Source of the DNA: Roseovarius dicentrarchi
Lineage (GTDB): Bacteria > Pseudomonadota > Alphaproteobacteria > Rhodobacterales > Rhodobacteraceae
Reading direction: 5' to 3'
DNA: 64,000 nt
Assembly: GCF_003316635.1 (NCBI RefSeq)
Contig: NZ_QNQP01000019.1
Location: forward strand, 1-64,000
Shown in pieces: positions 28,901-37,169 of this stretch. The translations under genes were made by a program, and so were the position numbers. The notes under the pieces were generated by a model. It was not told the DNA's origin, made no database searches, and saw nothing but the letters and a program-made list of their open reading frames with translations. Every line of letters begins with the position of its first letter. Position 1 is the stretch's first letter.

Positions 28901-30319
28901 ATGAAAAATGATGCCTCACATGCCACCTTTCTGAATGATCTGAAATCGGCGCTGCCGCCTGCCGCGCTGCGCGATCCCGCCCCGCGCTATCTGCACGAGC
29001 CACGCGGCCGTTGGACAGGTCACGCCTGCGCTATCGTTGCGCCTGAAACGGCCGGGCAGGCGGCCAGTGCGCTGCGCCTTGCGGCGGCGGCGGGCGTGCC
29101 GGTTGTGCCGTTTGGCGGCGGCACGGGCCTGGTGGGCGGACAGGTGGCCGATGGCGGTGCGGCGCCGCTGCTGATTTCGCTGGAGCGGATGACGCGGATC
29201 CGCGCGATCTATCCTGACGAGAACGCAATGGTGGTCGAGGCGGGCGCGATCCTTTCGGATGTGCATGACGCAGCCAGCGCCGCCGGGCGGCTGTTCCCGC
29301 TCAGCATTGCGGCCAAGGGCAGCGCGCGTATTGGCGGGCTGCTGGCGACAAATGCGGGCGGCGTCAATGTGCTGCGCTATGGCAACGCGCGTGATCTGTG
29401 TCTGGGGCTGGAGGTGGTGATGCCGTCGGGCGACATCTGGCACGGCCTGAAACGCCTGCGCAAGGACAACACCGGCTACGATCTGCGCAATCTTCTGATC
29501 GGCTCCGAGGGGACGCTGGGCCTGATCACGGCGGCGACGCTGAAACTGGCGCCGCGCCCGGCGGGGGAGGGGACGGCGCTGATCGTGGTGGACAGCCCGG
29601 CCGCCGCCCTTAAACTGCTGGCGCTTGCACGCGACCACATGGGCGAGGGGGTCAGCGCGTTTGAGTTGATGCATCGCCAATGTCTGGCATTTCTGGCCGA
29701 AACGATGCCGCAGGTCCGGCAACCGTTTGCGGATCCGCCTGAATGGTTCGTCCTGATTGACGTGGGCCTTGCGCGGGGGCTGGACCCGGCGGGCGCCTTG
29801 GCTGCCTTGTTCGCAGACGCGCTGTCGGCGGGGCTGGCGTCAGACGGGCTGATTGCCCAGTCCGAAGCGCAGCGGGCCGATTTTTGGTCCCTGCGCGAAT
29901 CGGTGCCGGAGGCGAACAGGCATATCGGCTCGGTCAGCTCGCACGATGTGTCGCTGCCCTTGGGCGCGGTGGCCGAGTTCATCGAACGAGGGGCAGAGGT
30001 GATCGGCGCGATTGGTCAGTTTCGCATCAACTGCTTTGGGCATCTGGGCGACGGCAACCTGCATTACAACGTGTTTCCAATGCCGGGCCATAGCCGCGCC
30101 GACCATGAGGACCAGCGCGATACGATCAAGCGCGCGGTGCATGATCTGGTACATGACATGGAGGGATCAGTCAGTGCCGAACATGGCATCGGGCGCCTGA
30201 AAGTGGAGGATCTGGAACGTTACGCCGACCCGGCCAAGCTGGCCGCGATGCGGGCGATCAAGGCGGCGCTGGACCCTCAGGGCATCATGAATCCGGGCGC
30301 CGTTCTGCGCGTGCCATAG
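28901..30319 (+). CDS. FAD-linked oxidase, D-2-hydroxyacid dehydrogenase type
   Basis: 472 aa with an N-terminal PCMH-type FAD-binding domain (PVVPFGGGTGLVGGQVADGG, NAGGVNVLRYGNARD, GSEGTLGLITAATLKL) and a C-terminal FAD-oxidase domain ending AEHGIGRLKVEDLERY and LDPQGIMNPGAVL. The metal/substrate motif GHLGDGNLHYNVF and SSHDVSLPL match the D-lactate, glycolate and D-2-hydroxyglutarate dehydrogenase branch. The exact substrate is open; D-2-hydroxyglutarate fits best because the protein stands alone without GlcE/GlcF partners. Electrons would go to quinone or ETF. A strong terminator follows. Confidence 0.88.
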   Translation: MKNDASHATFLNDLKSALPPAALRDPAPRYLHEPRGRWTGHACAIVAPETAGQAASALRLAAAAGVPVVPFGGGTGLVGGQVADGGAAPLLISLERMTRIRAIYPDENAMVVEAGAILSDVHDAASAAGRLFPLSIAAKGSARIGGLLATNAGGVNVLRYGNARDLCLGLEVVMPSGDIWHGLKRLRKDNTGYDLRNLLIGSEGTLGLITAATLKLAPRPAGEGTALIVVDSPAAALKLLALARDHMGEGVSAFELMHRQCLAFLAETMPQVRQPFADPPEWFVLIDVGLARGLDPAGALAALFADALSAGLASDGLIAQSEAQRADFWSLRESVPEANRHIGSVSSHDVSLPLGAVAEFIERGAEVIGAIGQFRINCFGHLGDGNLHYNVFPMPGHSRADHEDQRDTIKRAVHDLVHDMEGSVSAEHGIGRLKVEDLERYADPAKLAAMRAIKAALDPQGIMNPGAVLRVP

Positions 30320-30333
30320 CGCGGCAGAACGAA

Positions 30334-30357
30334 AAAACGGGCCCGAAGGCCCGTTTT
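30334..30357. terminator. Bidirectional terminator between converging genes
   Basis: AAAACGGGCC and GGCCCGTTTT are perfect 10-bp arms with the loop CGAA. It serves the FAD-linked oxidase gene on the plus strand and the iron-binding protein gene on the minus strand. Confidence 0.9.
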
Positions 30358-30382
30358 GAAGTGGCAACTTGGCAGCCGGGCT

Positions 30383-31405
30383 TTACTGCCAGTTCACCGC
30401 GTTGAAAATCTCCTGCGCCTGCTTGGCATTGGCCGAGAAGGATGCCGTGGGCGTCGACGTATCGGGCACGAAGAAGCCAAGGCGCGCGGTATCTGCGTCC
30501 AGACCGACACCCGGCACCGCGGGATATTCATTGTTCTGGTTGGCGAAATGGTACTGTGCGTACTCGCCGGTCAGGAATTCCAGCAGGGCCAGCGCCTCTT
30601 CCGGGTTGGGGGAGGATTTGGCCATCGCGGCGGCGGTCAGGTTCAGGTGGGCGCCGCGGCCGCTTTGGTTGGGCCAGACCCAGCCGATGCTGTCGATCTT
30701 GGCGCTCAGCCCTTCGACGTCCGAATCGAAGCCGCGCAGGAAGTAATAGTGGTTGGCAACGGCGATATCGCATTCGCCCGACACAAGGCCGCGCAGCTGG
30801 TCGGTGTCGCCGCCCTGCGGTGCGCGCGCCATGTTGTCGACAACGCCCTGCGCCCACTCCTTGGCGGCATCAGCGCCATCCGCCTCGATGATCGAGGCCA
30901 GAAGCGACTGGTTGTAGACGTTGGAGGAGGAGCGGATGCAGATCTGGCCCTTGTACTCGGGATCGGCCAGCGCCTCGTAAGTGCGGGGCGGGTTTTCGAC
31001 GCGCTCCTTGTCGTAGAAGATGATGCGCGCGCGCTGGCTGACGCCGAACCACAGATCGTCGGGGTGGCGCAGGTGCGACGGCACCGCATTGTCGACGACG
31101 TCGCTGTCATACGCCTGAAGCACGCCGGCCTCTTCGGCGCGGGCCATGCGGCCGGCATCGACGGTGATCAGCACGTCGGCGGGGCTGTTGTCGCCCTCGG
31201 CCTCAAGACGGGCAATCAGCTCGTCTGCCTTGCCTTCGATGCGGTTGACGGTGATGCCCGTCTGCTTGGTAAACTCTTCGTAAAGAGCATCGTCGCTGTC
31301 GTAATGACGCGAGGAATAGACATTGACCTCGGCGGCCATGGCCGCGCTTGAGATGGCGATCAGGCTGGTCGCCGCAATCAGGCGGGCGGTGAGGGTGGTC
31401 AGCAT
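30383..31405 (-). CDS. Iron(III) ABC transporter periplasmic binding protein (FbpA/FutA type)
   Basis: 340 aa from ATG 31405 (AGGAC eight bases upstream); a TTG nine codons earlier is in frame but unsupported. A signal peptide ends at SSAAMAA-E. Family features are EVNVYSSRHYDSD, GKADELIARL, and the tyrosines in the YY pair of NHYYFLRGF, which in FbpA/FutA ligate ferric iron. The permease and ATPase are not adjacent, so a transporter encoded elsewhere must partner it. A GACTA-N3-TAGTC palindrome 55 bases upstream overlaps a -35-like TTGACT and may be an iron-responsive operator. Confidence 0.93.
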   Translation of the reverse strand: MLTTLTARLIAATSLIAISSAAMAAEVNVYSSRHYDSDDALYEEFTKQTGITVNRIEGKADELIARLEAEGDNSPADVLITVDAGRMARAEEAGVLQAYDSDVVDNAVPSHLRHPDDLWFGVSQRARIIFYDKERVENPPRTYEALADPEYKGQICIRSSSNVYNQSLLASIIEADGADAAKEWAQGVVDNMARAPQGGDTDQLRGLVSGECDIAVANHYYFLRGFDSDVEGLSAKIDSIGWVWPNQSGRGAHLNLTAAAMAKSSPNPEEALALLEFLTGEYAQYHFANQNNEYPAVPGVGLDADTARLGFFVPDTSTPTASFSANAKQAQEIFNAVNWQ

Positions 31406-31459
31406 AAGAGGTGTCCTAACAGTATCCGACAAAATTCATGGGGCATTACTGACTTTCCC

Positions 31460-31472
31460 GACTAAATTAGTC
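31460..31472. promoter_or_regulatory. Palindromic operator candidate at the iron-binding protein promoter
   Basis: GACTAAATTAGTC, 5-bp arms and a 3-base centre, lies 55 bases ahead of the iron-binding protein ATG and overlaps TTGACT on the minus strand, a fair -35 hexamer. Iron regulators of alphaproteobacteria (RirA, Irr, Fur-like, IscR-like) bind such short palindromes; which one is not determined here. Confidence 0.4.
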
Positions 31473-31585
31473 AAGCAAGATTTACCGCCGATCCTTCGGC
31501 AGTTTTGCAGTTGGCCTTGCGCCAACTCGGGATCGCGCCCATTCTGACCGGCAATCGGCCCGCTGCGCCGGCCAGAGGAGGTTTG

Positions 31586-33502
31586 ATGACATTCGCGAAC
31601 CGGCAGGATGCGCTTGATATTCAGTCGGAAATGCCGTGGCAGGCCCGCCCGCGCCCCGAAACGGTGTACGCCATGCTGCGCGCGACCGTCCGCGCGCACC
31701 CGGACCGCCCGGCGATCAGCTATCAGCTGACCTCGGGCGCGCGCGATCCGGCGCAAACCCTGACATGGGCGCAGTTTCACACCGATGTGTGCCGCGCGGC
31801 GAACCTGTTTCGCAGCCTTGGCGTGGGCGCAAATGACGCGGTCGCGCTGATCCTGCCGAACACGCTGGAGACGGCCAGCGCCACTTTGGGCGCGATGATT
31901 GCGGGCATTGTTGCGCCGATCAACCCGCTGCTGGAGCCGGAACAGATCGCTGCCCTGCTGCGCGAGACGGGCGCGCGCGTCGTCGTCACGCTGAAGGCAT
32001 TTCCAAAGACGGATATCGCCGCGAAAACCGCCGAGGCCGTGCGCCACGCGCCCAGAGTGCGCACGGTGCTGGAGGTGGATCTGAACCGCTATCTGAGGCC
32101 ACCGAAAAGCTGGCTGGTGCCGTTTTTGCGGCCCAGGGATGACGGCGTAGAGCGCGCCGATGTGCTGGGCTGGACCCGCGAGATCGCCCGCCAGCCTGAC
32201 GCGCTGACGTTTGAAGATAGCGCCACGGACCGCGTCGCCGCCTATTTCCACACCGGCGGCACCACGGGCATGCCCAAGATGGCGCAGCATCGCTATTCCG
32301 GGATGGTCTATAACGGCTGGCTGGGCGACCGGCTGCTGTTTGACGAAACCGACGTGCTGATGTGCCCGCTGCCGCTGTTTCACGTGTTTGCCTGTCATGT
32401 GGTGTTGATGTCGGCGCTGAAATCGGGCGCGCATGTGATCCTGCCCACCCCGGCGGGGTATCGCGGCGACGGTGTGATCGGGAATTTCTGGAAGCTGTGC
32501 GAACGCTGGGGCGTGACGTTTGTCATCACCGTGCCAACCGCCGTTGCCGCCCTGATGCAGCGCAAGGTTGATGCGGATATCAGCCGCGTCAAAAACGCCT
32601 TTTCCGGCAGCGCGCCGATGCCGCTGGAGCTGTTCAAGCGGTTCGAATCGGCCACTGGCATGAGCGTTATCGAAGGCTACGGCCTGACCGAGGCGACCTG
32701 CCTTGTGTCCTGCAACCCGCCCGAGGGGGCAAAAAAGGTCGGCTCGGTCGGTATTCCGCTACCCTATACGGATGTCAAAATTCTGCGCGGTACGGATGAT
32801 GGCCCGATCGAATGCCAGCCCGACGAGGTCGGCGAGATTTGCATCAGCAATCCCGGCGTTTACGTGGGCAATACCTATACCGACCCGGCCCGCAATCGCG
32901 AGCTGTTTCACGGCGATCACCTGCGCACCGGCGATCTGGGCCGGATCGACCCCGACGGGTATCTGTGGATCACAGGCCGCGCCAAGGATCTGATCATTCG
33001 CGGCGGTCACAACATCGACCCCGCCGACATCGAAGAGGCGCTGATGGCCCATTCCGCCGTTGCCGGCGCCGGCGCGATTGGCCAGCCGGATGCCCATGCG
33101 GGCGAATTGCCCTGCGCCTATGTCGAACTGGTCGACGGCGGCGAGGTCACCACCGATGCGTTGCTGGAGCATTGCCGCCAGCGCGTGCGCGAACGCGCCG
33201 CCGTGCCGAAATACATCGAAATTCTGGATGAGTTGCCGAAAACCGCCGTGGGCAAGGTGTTCAAACCGGACCTGCGCAAGCGCGCCATCGCCCGCGTCTA
33301 TGATGCGGCGCTGAAGGATGCGGGCAGCGCGGCCCGCGTGGCCGAGGTGATGGACGATAAAAAACGCGGTCTTGTGGCGCTGGTGGACCGACACGGCGAG
33401 ACTGACGATACCCGCGTGTCCGAGGTTCTGGGGCAATTCACCCGGCCATGGGACTGGGATGACACCGATGCGGAGCTTGCTCCCAAGGACGATCCGACCT
33501 AG
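31586..33502 (+). CDS. Acyl-CoA synthetase (AMP-binding family)
   Basis: 638 aa from ATG 31586, which has AGAGGAGG just before it. The adenylation motifs are clear: AYFHTGGTTGMPKMAQH (P-loop), EGYGLTEATC (A5), HGDHLRTGDLGRIDPDGYLW (A7/A8) and the catalytic lysine in PKTAVGKVFKPDLRK. The protein activates a carboxylic acid with ATP and loads CoA. A 60-residue C-terminal extension (MDDKKRGLVALVDRHG...) is unusual for short acyl synthetases. The substrate (medium- or long-chain fatty acid or an aromatic acid) is not evident. It converges on hemC with a 21-base gap. Confidence 0.9.
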   Translation: MTFANRQDALDIQSEMPWQARPRPETVYAMLRATVRAHPDRPAISYQLTSGARDPAQTLTWAQFHTDVCRAANLFRSLGVGANDAVALILPNTLETASATLGAMIAGIVAPINPLLEPEQIAALLRETGARVVVTLKAFPKTDIAAKTAEAVRHAPRVRTVLEVDLNRYLRPPKSWLVPFLRPRDDGVERADVLGWTREIARQPDALTFEDSATDRVAAYFHTGGTTGMPKMAQHRYSGMVYNGWLGDRLLFDETDVLMCPLPLFHVFACHVVLMSALKSGAHVILPTPAGYRGDGVIGNFWKLCERWGVTFVITVPTAVAALMQRKVDADISRVKNAFSGSAPMPLELFKRFESATGMSVIEGYGLTEATCLVSCNPPEGAKKVGSVGIPLPYTDVKILRGTDDGPIECQPDEVGEICISNPGVYVGNTYTDPARNRELFHGDHLRTGDLGRIDPDGYLWITGRAKDLIIRGGHNIDPADIEEALMAHSAVAGAGAIGQPDAHAGELPCAYVELVDGGEVTTDALLEHCRQRVRERAAVPKYIEILDELPKTAVGKVFKPDLRKRAIARVYDAALKDAGSAARVAEVMDDKKRGLVALVDRHGETDDTRVSEVLGQFTRPWDWDDTDAELAPKDDPT

Positions 33503-33523
33503 GCGCCGCAGGCTTGCACTGCA

Positions 33524-34468
33524 TTACCGCCAGTCAAAAAATCCCGGCCCGGCCTCTTTCAGCATGTCCGCCGCCATGGCGCGGCCCAGGTCCGCGCCGT
33601 CCGCAATCGGCGCGCTGCGCGCATCCCTGATGGTTTGCGACCCATCCGGGCGCAGCACTTCGCCGCGCAGATGCAGCGTGTCGCCGTCCAGTTCCGCCAG
33701 ACCCGCAATCGGCGTCTCGCAGGATCCGTCCAGCGCAGCAAGGAACGCCCGCTCGGCCGCCAGCCTTTGGCCGGTGGTGGCGTCATGAATCGCGCTCAGC
33801 ATTTCGGCGGCGCGGCTGTCATCCGCGCGCCGCTCGATCCCGATGGCGCCTTGTGCAATGGCGGGCAGCATCTCGGACGGGTCCAGCGCACTGCGCGCCA
33901 CCTCTTCGCGGCCCAGCCGCTTCAATCCCGCCATGGCCAGGAATGTGCAGGCGGCAACGCCGTCATCCAGTTTCTTCAACCGGGTCTGCACATTGCCGCG
34001 AAATTCGACCACGTCCAGATGCGGATAGGCCACCAGCACCTGCGCCCGGCGCCGCAATGACGATGTGCCCACTTTCGCGCCTTCCGGCAAATCCGACAAC
34101 TGTGCGTATTCTGCCGACACAAACCCGTCGCGCACATCCTCGCGCGGCAGGTAGGTGTCCAGCAGCAGACCGCCGGGCTGAAGCGTCGGCATGTCCTTCA
34201 TCGAATGGATGGCGATGTCGATGCCGCCGGACAGCAGCGCATCCTCGATCTCGCGGGTGAACAGACCCTTGCCGCCGATCTCTTTCAGCGGGCGGTCGAT
34301 GATCCGGTCGCCAGTCGTCTTGATCACCACGATCTGAAACGCCTCATGCGGCAGATCGAACGCGGCAGCAAGGCGCGCGCGTGTTTCATTCGCCTGGGCA
34401 AGGGCCAGGGGCGATCCGCGCGTGCCCAGTTTCAACGGGGCCATGGGTGTGGGCAATTGCAATGTCAT
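33524..34468 (-). CDS. hemC: Porphobilinogen deaminase (hydroxymethylbilane synthase)
   Basis: 314 aa. Family motifs are LGTRGSPLALAQANETR, GKGLFTREIEDALLSGGIDIAIHSMKDMP (read in two parts), GTSSLRRRAQ and the cofactor cysteine in GSCETPIAG, which carries the dipyrromethane primer. It joins four porphobilinogens into hydroxymethylbilane in the tetrapyrrole pathway. It is divergent from hemE across 100 bases, a pairing that lets a single control region serve both pathway genes. The product supplies heme for the oxidase and precursors for cobalamin. Confidence 0.97.
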   Translation of the reverse strand: MTLQLPTPMAPLKLGTRGSPLALAQANETRARLAAAFDLPHEAFQIVVIKTTGDRIIDRPLKEIGGKGLFTREIEDALLSGGIDIAIHSMKDMPTLQPGGLLLDTYLPREDVRDGFVSAEYAQLSDLPEGAKVGTSSLRRRAQVLVAYPHLDVVEFRGNVQTRLKKLDDGVAACTFLAMAGLKRLGREEVARSALDPSEMLPAIAQGAIGIERRADDSRAAEMLSAIHDATTGQRLAAERAFLAALDGSCETPIAGLAELDGDTLHLRGEVLRPDGSQTIRDARSAPIADGADLGRAMAADMLKEAGPGFFDWR

Positions 34469-34568
34469 GCGGGTGGTTTAGGTGTGACAGGGGCGCAAGG
34501 CAAGAGAGGCCGCGCTTGACTTCCATTGCCGGGAGGGCGACGACCGCTGCAAAATGAGAGGATGCATC

Positions 34569-35612
34569 ATGGCCAACCAGACATCAGACAAGACAATCCT
34601 GCGCGCCCTGGCGGGCGAGACGCAACACACGCCCCCCATCTGGATGATGCGTCAGGCCGGCCGCTACCTGCCCGAATACAAGGCGACACGCGCCGAGGCC
34701 GGCGATTTTCTGTCGCTGTGCTATAATCCCGATTTGGCGACCGAGGTCACGCTTCAGCCGATCCGCCGCTTTGGGTTTGATGCCGCGATCCTCTTTGCCG
34801 ATATTCTGCTGGTGCCTCAGGCGCTGGGCGCGGATCTGTGGTTTGTCACCGGCGAGGGGCCACGCCTGTCCACCATCACGGGCGAGGCCGATTTTGCCCA
34901 GCTGCGCGGCGTGGACGATATTCACGAGACGCTGTCGCCGATCTATCAGACCGTGCGCAATCTGGCCTCGGCCTTGCCCAAGGAAACCACGCTGATCGGG
35001 TTTGCCGGCGCGCCGTGGACCGTGGCCACCTACATGATCGCCGGGCAGGGCACGCCCGACCAAGGGCCCGCGCACGCGCTGAAAGGCACCCACCCGGCGG
35101 TGTTCGATGCGCTGATCGAGCTGATCACAGCCGCGACGATCGAATACCTGTCGGCCCAGATTGATGCCGGCGCCGAAGTGGTCAAGCTGTTCGACAGCTG
35201 GGCCGGATCGCTGCGCGGCGACGATTTTCAGCGTTACGCGCTGGAGCCGACCCGCCAGATCATCGCCGCGCTCAAGGCGCGCCACCCCGATACGCCGATC
35301 ATCGCCTTTCCGCGTCAGGCCGGCGACGCCTATATCGGCTTTGCCAAGGCAACCGGCGCCGATTGCGTTGCGGTCGATAATTTCGTCACCGCCGAATGGG
35401 TGGCCGAACATGTGCAGCCCGATGGCTGCGTGCAGGGCAATCTGAAATCAACGCATATGGTCACTGGCGGTGCGGAACTGGTCAGCGAAACGCAGCGCAT
35501 CGTGCGCGCGCTGCGGGGTGGGCCGCATATCTTCAACCTTGGGCATGGCATCACGCCCGATGCGGACCCCGATAACGTGCAGCTGATGATCGACACGGTG
35601 CGCAGCGCCTGA
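34569..35612 (+). CDS. hemE: Uroporphyrinogen decarboxylase
   Basis: 347 aa from ATG 34569, preceded by GAGAGGA at six bases; an ATG five codons upstream lacks a ribosome-binding site. Signatures are [16 protein letters not shown] at the N-terminus and [19 protein letters not shown] in the middle, with conserved Asp in [14 protein letters not shown]. It removes four carboxyl groups from uroporphyrinogen III to give coproporphyrinogen III. The stop codon lies at the foot of a palindromic terminator shared with the converging HNH gene. Confidence 0.97.
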   Translation: MANQTSDKTILRALAGETQHTPPIWMMRQAGRYLPEYKATRAEAGDFLSLCYNPDLATEVTLQPIRRFGFDAAILFADILLVPQALGADLWFVTGEGPRLSTITGEADFAQLRGVDDIHETLSPIYQTVRNLASALPKETTLIGFAGAPWTVATYMIAGQGTPDQGPAHALKGTHPAVFDALIELITAATIEYLSAQIDAGAEVVKLFDSWAGSLRGDDFQRYALEPTRQIIAALKARHPDTPIIAFPRQAGDAYIGFAKATGADCVAVDNFVTAEWVAEHVQPDGCVQGNLKSTHMVTGGAELVSETQRIVRALRGGPHIFNLGHGITPDADPDNVQLMIDTVRSA

Positions 35613-35629
35613 AAATTCGCAGAATTTTC
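35611..35629. terminator. Shared palindromic terminator of hemE and the HNH gene
   Basis: GAAAATTCGCAGAATTTTC, 8-bp arms and a 3-base loop. It overlaps the last two bases of the hemE TGA and the stop codon of the converging HNH gene (35629-35631). Exact reverse complement of 28828-28846. Confidence 0.65.
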
Positions 35630-35931
35630 TAGGGCCGCTTGCGCAGTCTTTTCGGCGTTTTCGAGTGAAACGCAGGCGGCCTTTTGCGCACCCAGGCGAT
35701 GAACTTGGCCAGCCTGGGATGCGCGCGCAGTGCCTCGGGCGTGTTATAGTCGCGCGCCAGTTCGGCTTCGGTCAGGGTCGCGTGAATCTCGTTATGGCAG
35801 ATCTGATGCACGCGTACGACCGGCCCGCCCTTGCCGCCCTTCAGCTTGGGCGTCAGGTGATGCAGGCTCTGCTTGGCGTCCGGCGGTATCGGGCGCAGGC
35901 AGATAGGGCATATTGGGGTGACGTTTTCTAT
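35629..35931 (-). CDS. Small HNH endonuclease-like protein, start codon ATA?
   Basis: 100 aa if read from an ATA at 35931. HNH features are complete: a zinc ribbon CPIC (C8, C11) with CH in HQICHNEIHA (C45, H46), the catalytic His pair H24-H25 in LHHLTPKLKGG and N47/H50. The only standard start codon in frame is a GTG at 35811, which would remove the zinc ribbon and HH motif. GAGGAT precedes the ATA by six bases, so an ATA start, or a point change from ATG to ATA, is the most likely explanation. The protein family is common in Rhodobacterales; its role is unknown. It is divergent from the flavoprotein at 36000. Confidence 0.65.
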   Translation of the reverse strand: MENVTPICPICLRPIPPDAKQSLHHLTPKLKGGKGGPVVRVHQICHNEIHATLTEAELARDYNTPEALRAHPRLAKFIAWVRKRPPAFHSKTPKRLRKRP

Positions 35932-35999
35932 CGGTTGATCCTCGCGGCGCTCACAGCCAAAAGGATGGCGCGGTACTCCGCAGAGGCAAGAGGCATAGA

Positions 36000-37169
36000 T
36001 TGGAAAATTCCCCCGAAGCGCTGATCATCGGCGCAGGCCCCGCCGGGCTGATGGCCGCTGAAATCTTGGGCAGCGCCGGCCATTCCGTCACGGTGGCCGA
36101 GGCGAAACCATCGCCCGCGCGCAAGTTTCTCATGGCCGGTAAATCCGGTCTGAACCTGACCAAGGCCGAAGACATGGACGCCTTTCTGGCAGCCTATGGC
36201 GCGGGCGCCGCGCCGATATATCCCATGCTGCGCGCATTTGGCCCGGACGCGGTACAGGATTGGGCGCGCGCCCTGGGCCAGCCGCTGTTTACCGGATCGA
36301 CGGGGCGGGTTTTTCCCAACGCGATGAAGGCATCGCCGCTGCTGCGCGCGTGGCTGGCACGGCTGGACAGCCTTGGCGTGCGTATCCAGCGCCGCTGGCG
36401 CTGGCAGGGCTGGGATGGGGGCGCGCTGCTGATCCATACACCGGACGGCCTGCGCCGCCTGACACCGCGCGCGACCGTGCTGGCCTGCGGCGGCGCATCC
36501 TGGGCGCGGCTGGGATCGGATGGTGCCTGGGCGGCGCATCTGCCGGGGCAGGTGGCGCCGTTTCAGCCCGCAAACATGGGCTTTGCGGTGGATTGGTCGC
36601 CCCATATGCAGCGGTATCTGGGCGCGCCGGTCAAGGGGATTGCCCTGCGTGCGGGATCGCAAACCTCACGCGGCGAAATCGTGATCAGCCGCGCAGGCAT
36701 CGAGGGCGGCGGCATCTATGAGGTGTCGCGCGCCATGCGCGAGGGCGCGCCGTTGCTGCTGGACCTGATGCCTGACCTGACGGCCGAGGATCTGCGCGCG
36801 CGGCTGGGCCGCCCGCGCGGCAAGCAAAGCGTGGCCAACCATTTGCGCAAGGCGCTGAAATGGGCGCCCGAGAAACAGGCGCTGCTGATGGAGTTCGCCC
36901 GCCCGCTGCCCGACGATCTGGCGCCGCTCATCAAGGCGTTGCCGGTCATTCATCACGGACCGTTACCGATGGATCAGGCGATCTCGACGGCGGGCGGACT
37001 GCGCTTTGATGCGCTGGATACCGGCCTTATGCTGAAGGATCGCCCCGGCACGTTTGCGGCGGGCGAAATGCTGGATTGGGAGGCGCCGACCGGCGGCTAT
37101 CTGATCACGGCCTGCCTTGCCACGGGCCGCCATGCCGGGCGCGCGGCGGCGGATTGGCTGGCACGCTAG
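36000..37169 (+). CDS. NAD(P)/FAD-dependent oxidoreductase of the HI0933/BaiN-like family
   Basis: 389 aa from TTG 36000; no ATG is near and AGAGG precedes it. The FAD dinucleotide site ALIIGAGPAGLMAAEILGSAG starts at residue 7, and RKFLMAGKSGLNLTKAED is the family mark. The C-terminal FAD motif ends GLMLKDRPGTFAAGEMLDWEAPTGGYLI, typical of the TIGR03862 subgroup. Substrate and pathway are unknown for this subgroup. The last four bases overlap the converging photolyase-like gene. Confidence 0.88.
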   Translation: MENSPEALIIGAGPAGLMAAEILGSAGHSVTVAEAKPSPARKFLMAGKSGLNLTKAEDMDAFLAAYGAGAAPIYPMLRAFGPDAVQDWARALGQPLFTGSTGRVFPNAMKASPLLRAWLARLDSLGVRIQRRWRWQGWDGGALLIHTPDGLRRLTPRATVLACGGASWARLGSDGAWAAHLPGQVAPFQPANMGFAVDWSPHMQRYLGAPVKGIALRAGSQTSRGEIVISRAGIEGGGIYEVSRAMREGAPLLLDLMPDLTAEDLRARLGRPRGKQSVANHLRKALKWAPEKQALLMEFARPLPDDLAPLIKALPVIHHGPLPMDQAISTAGGLRFDALDTGLMLKDRPGTFAAGEMLDWEAPTGGYLITACLATGRHAGRAAADWLAR

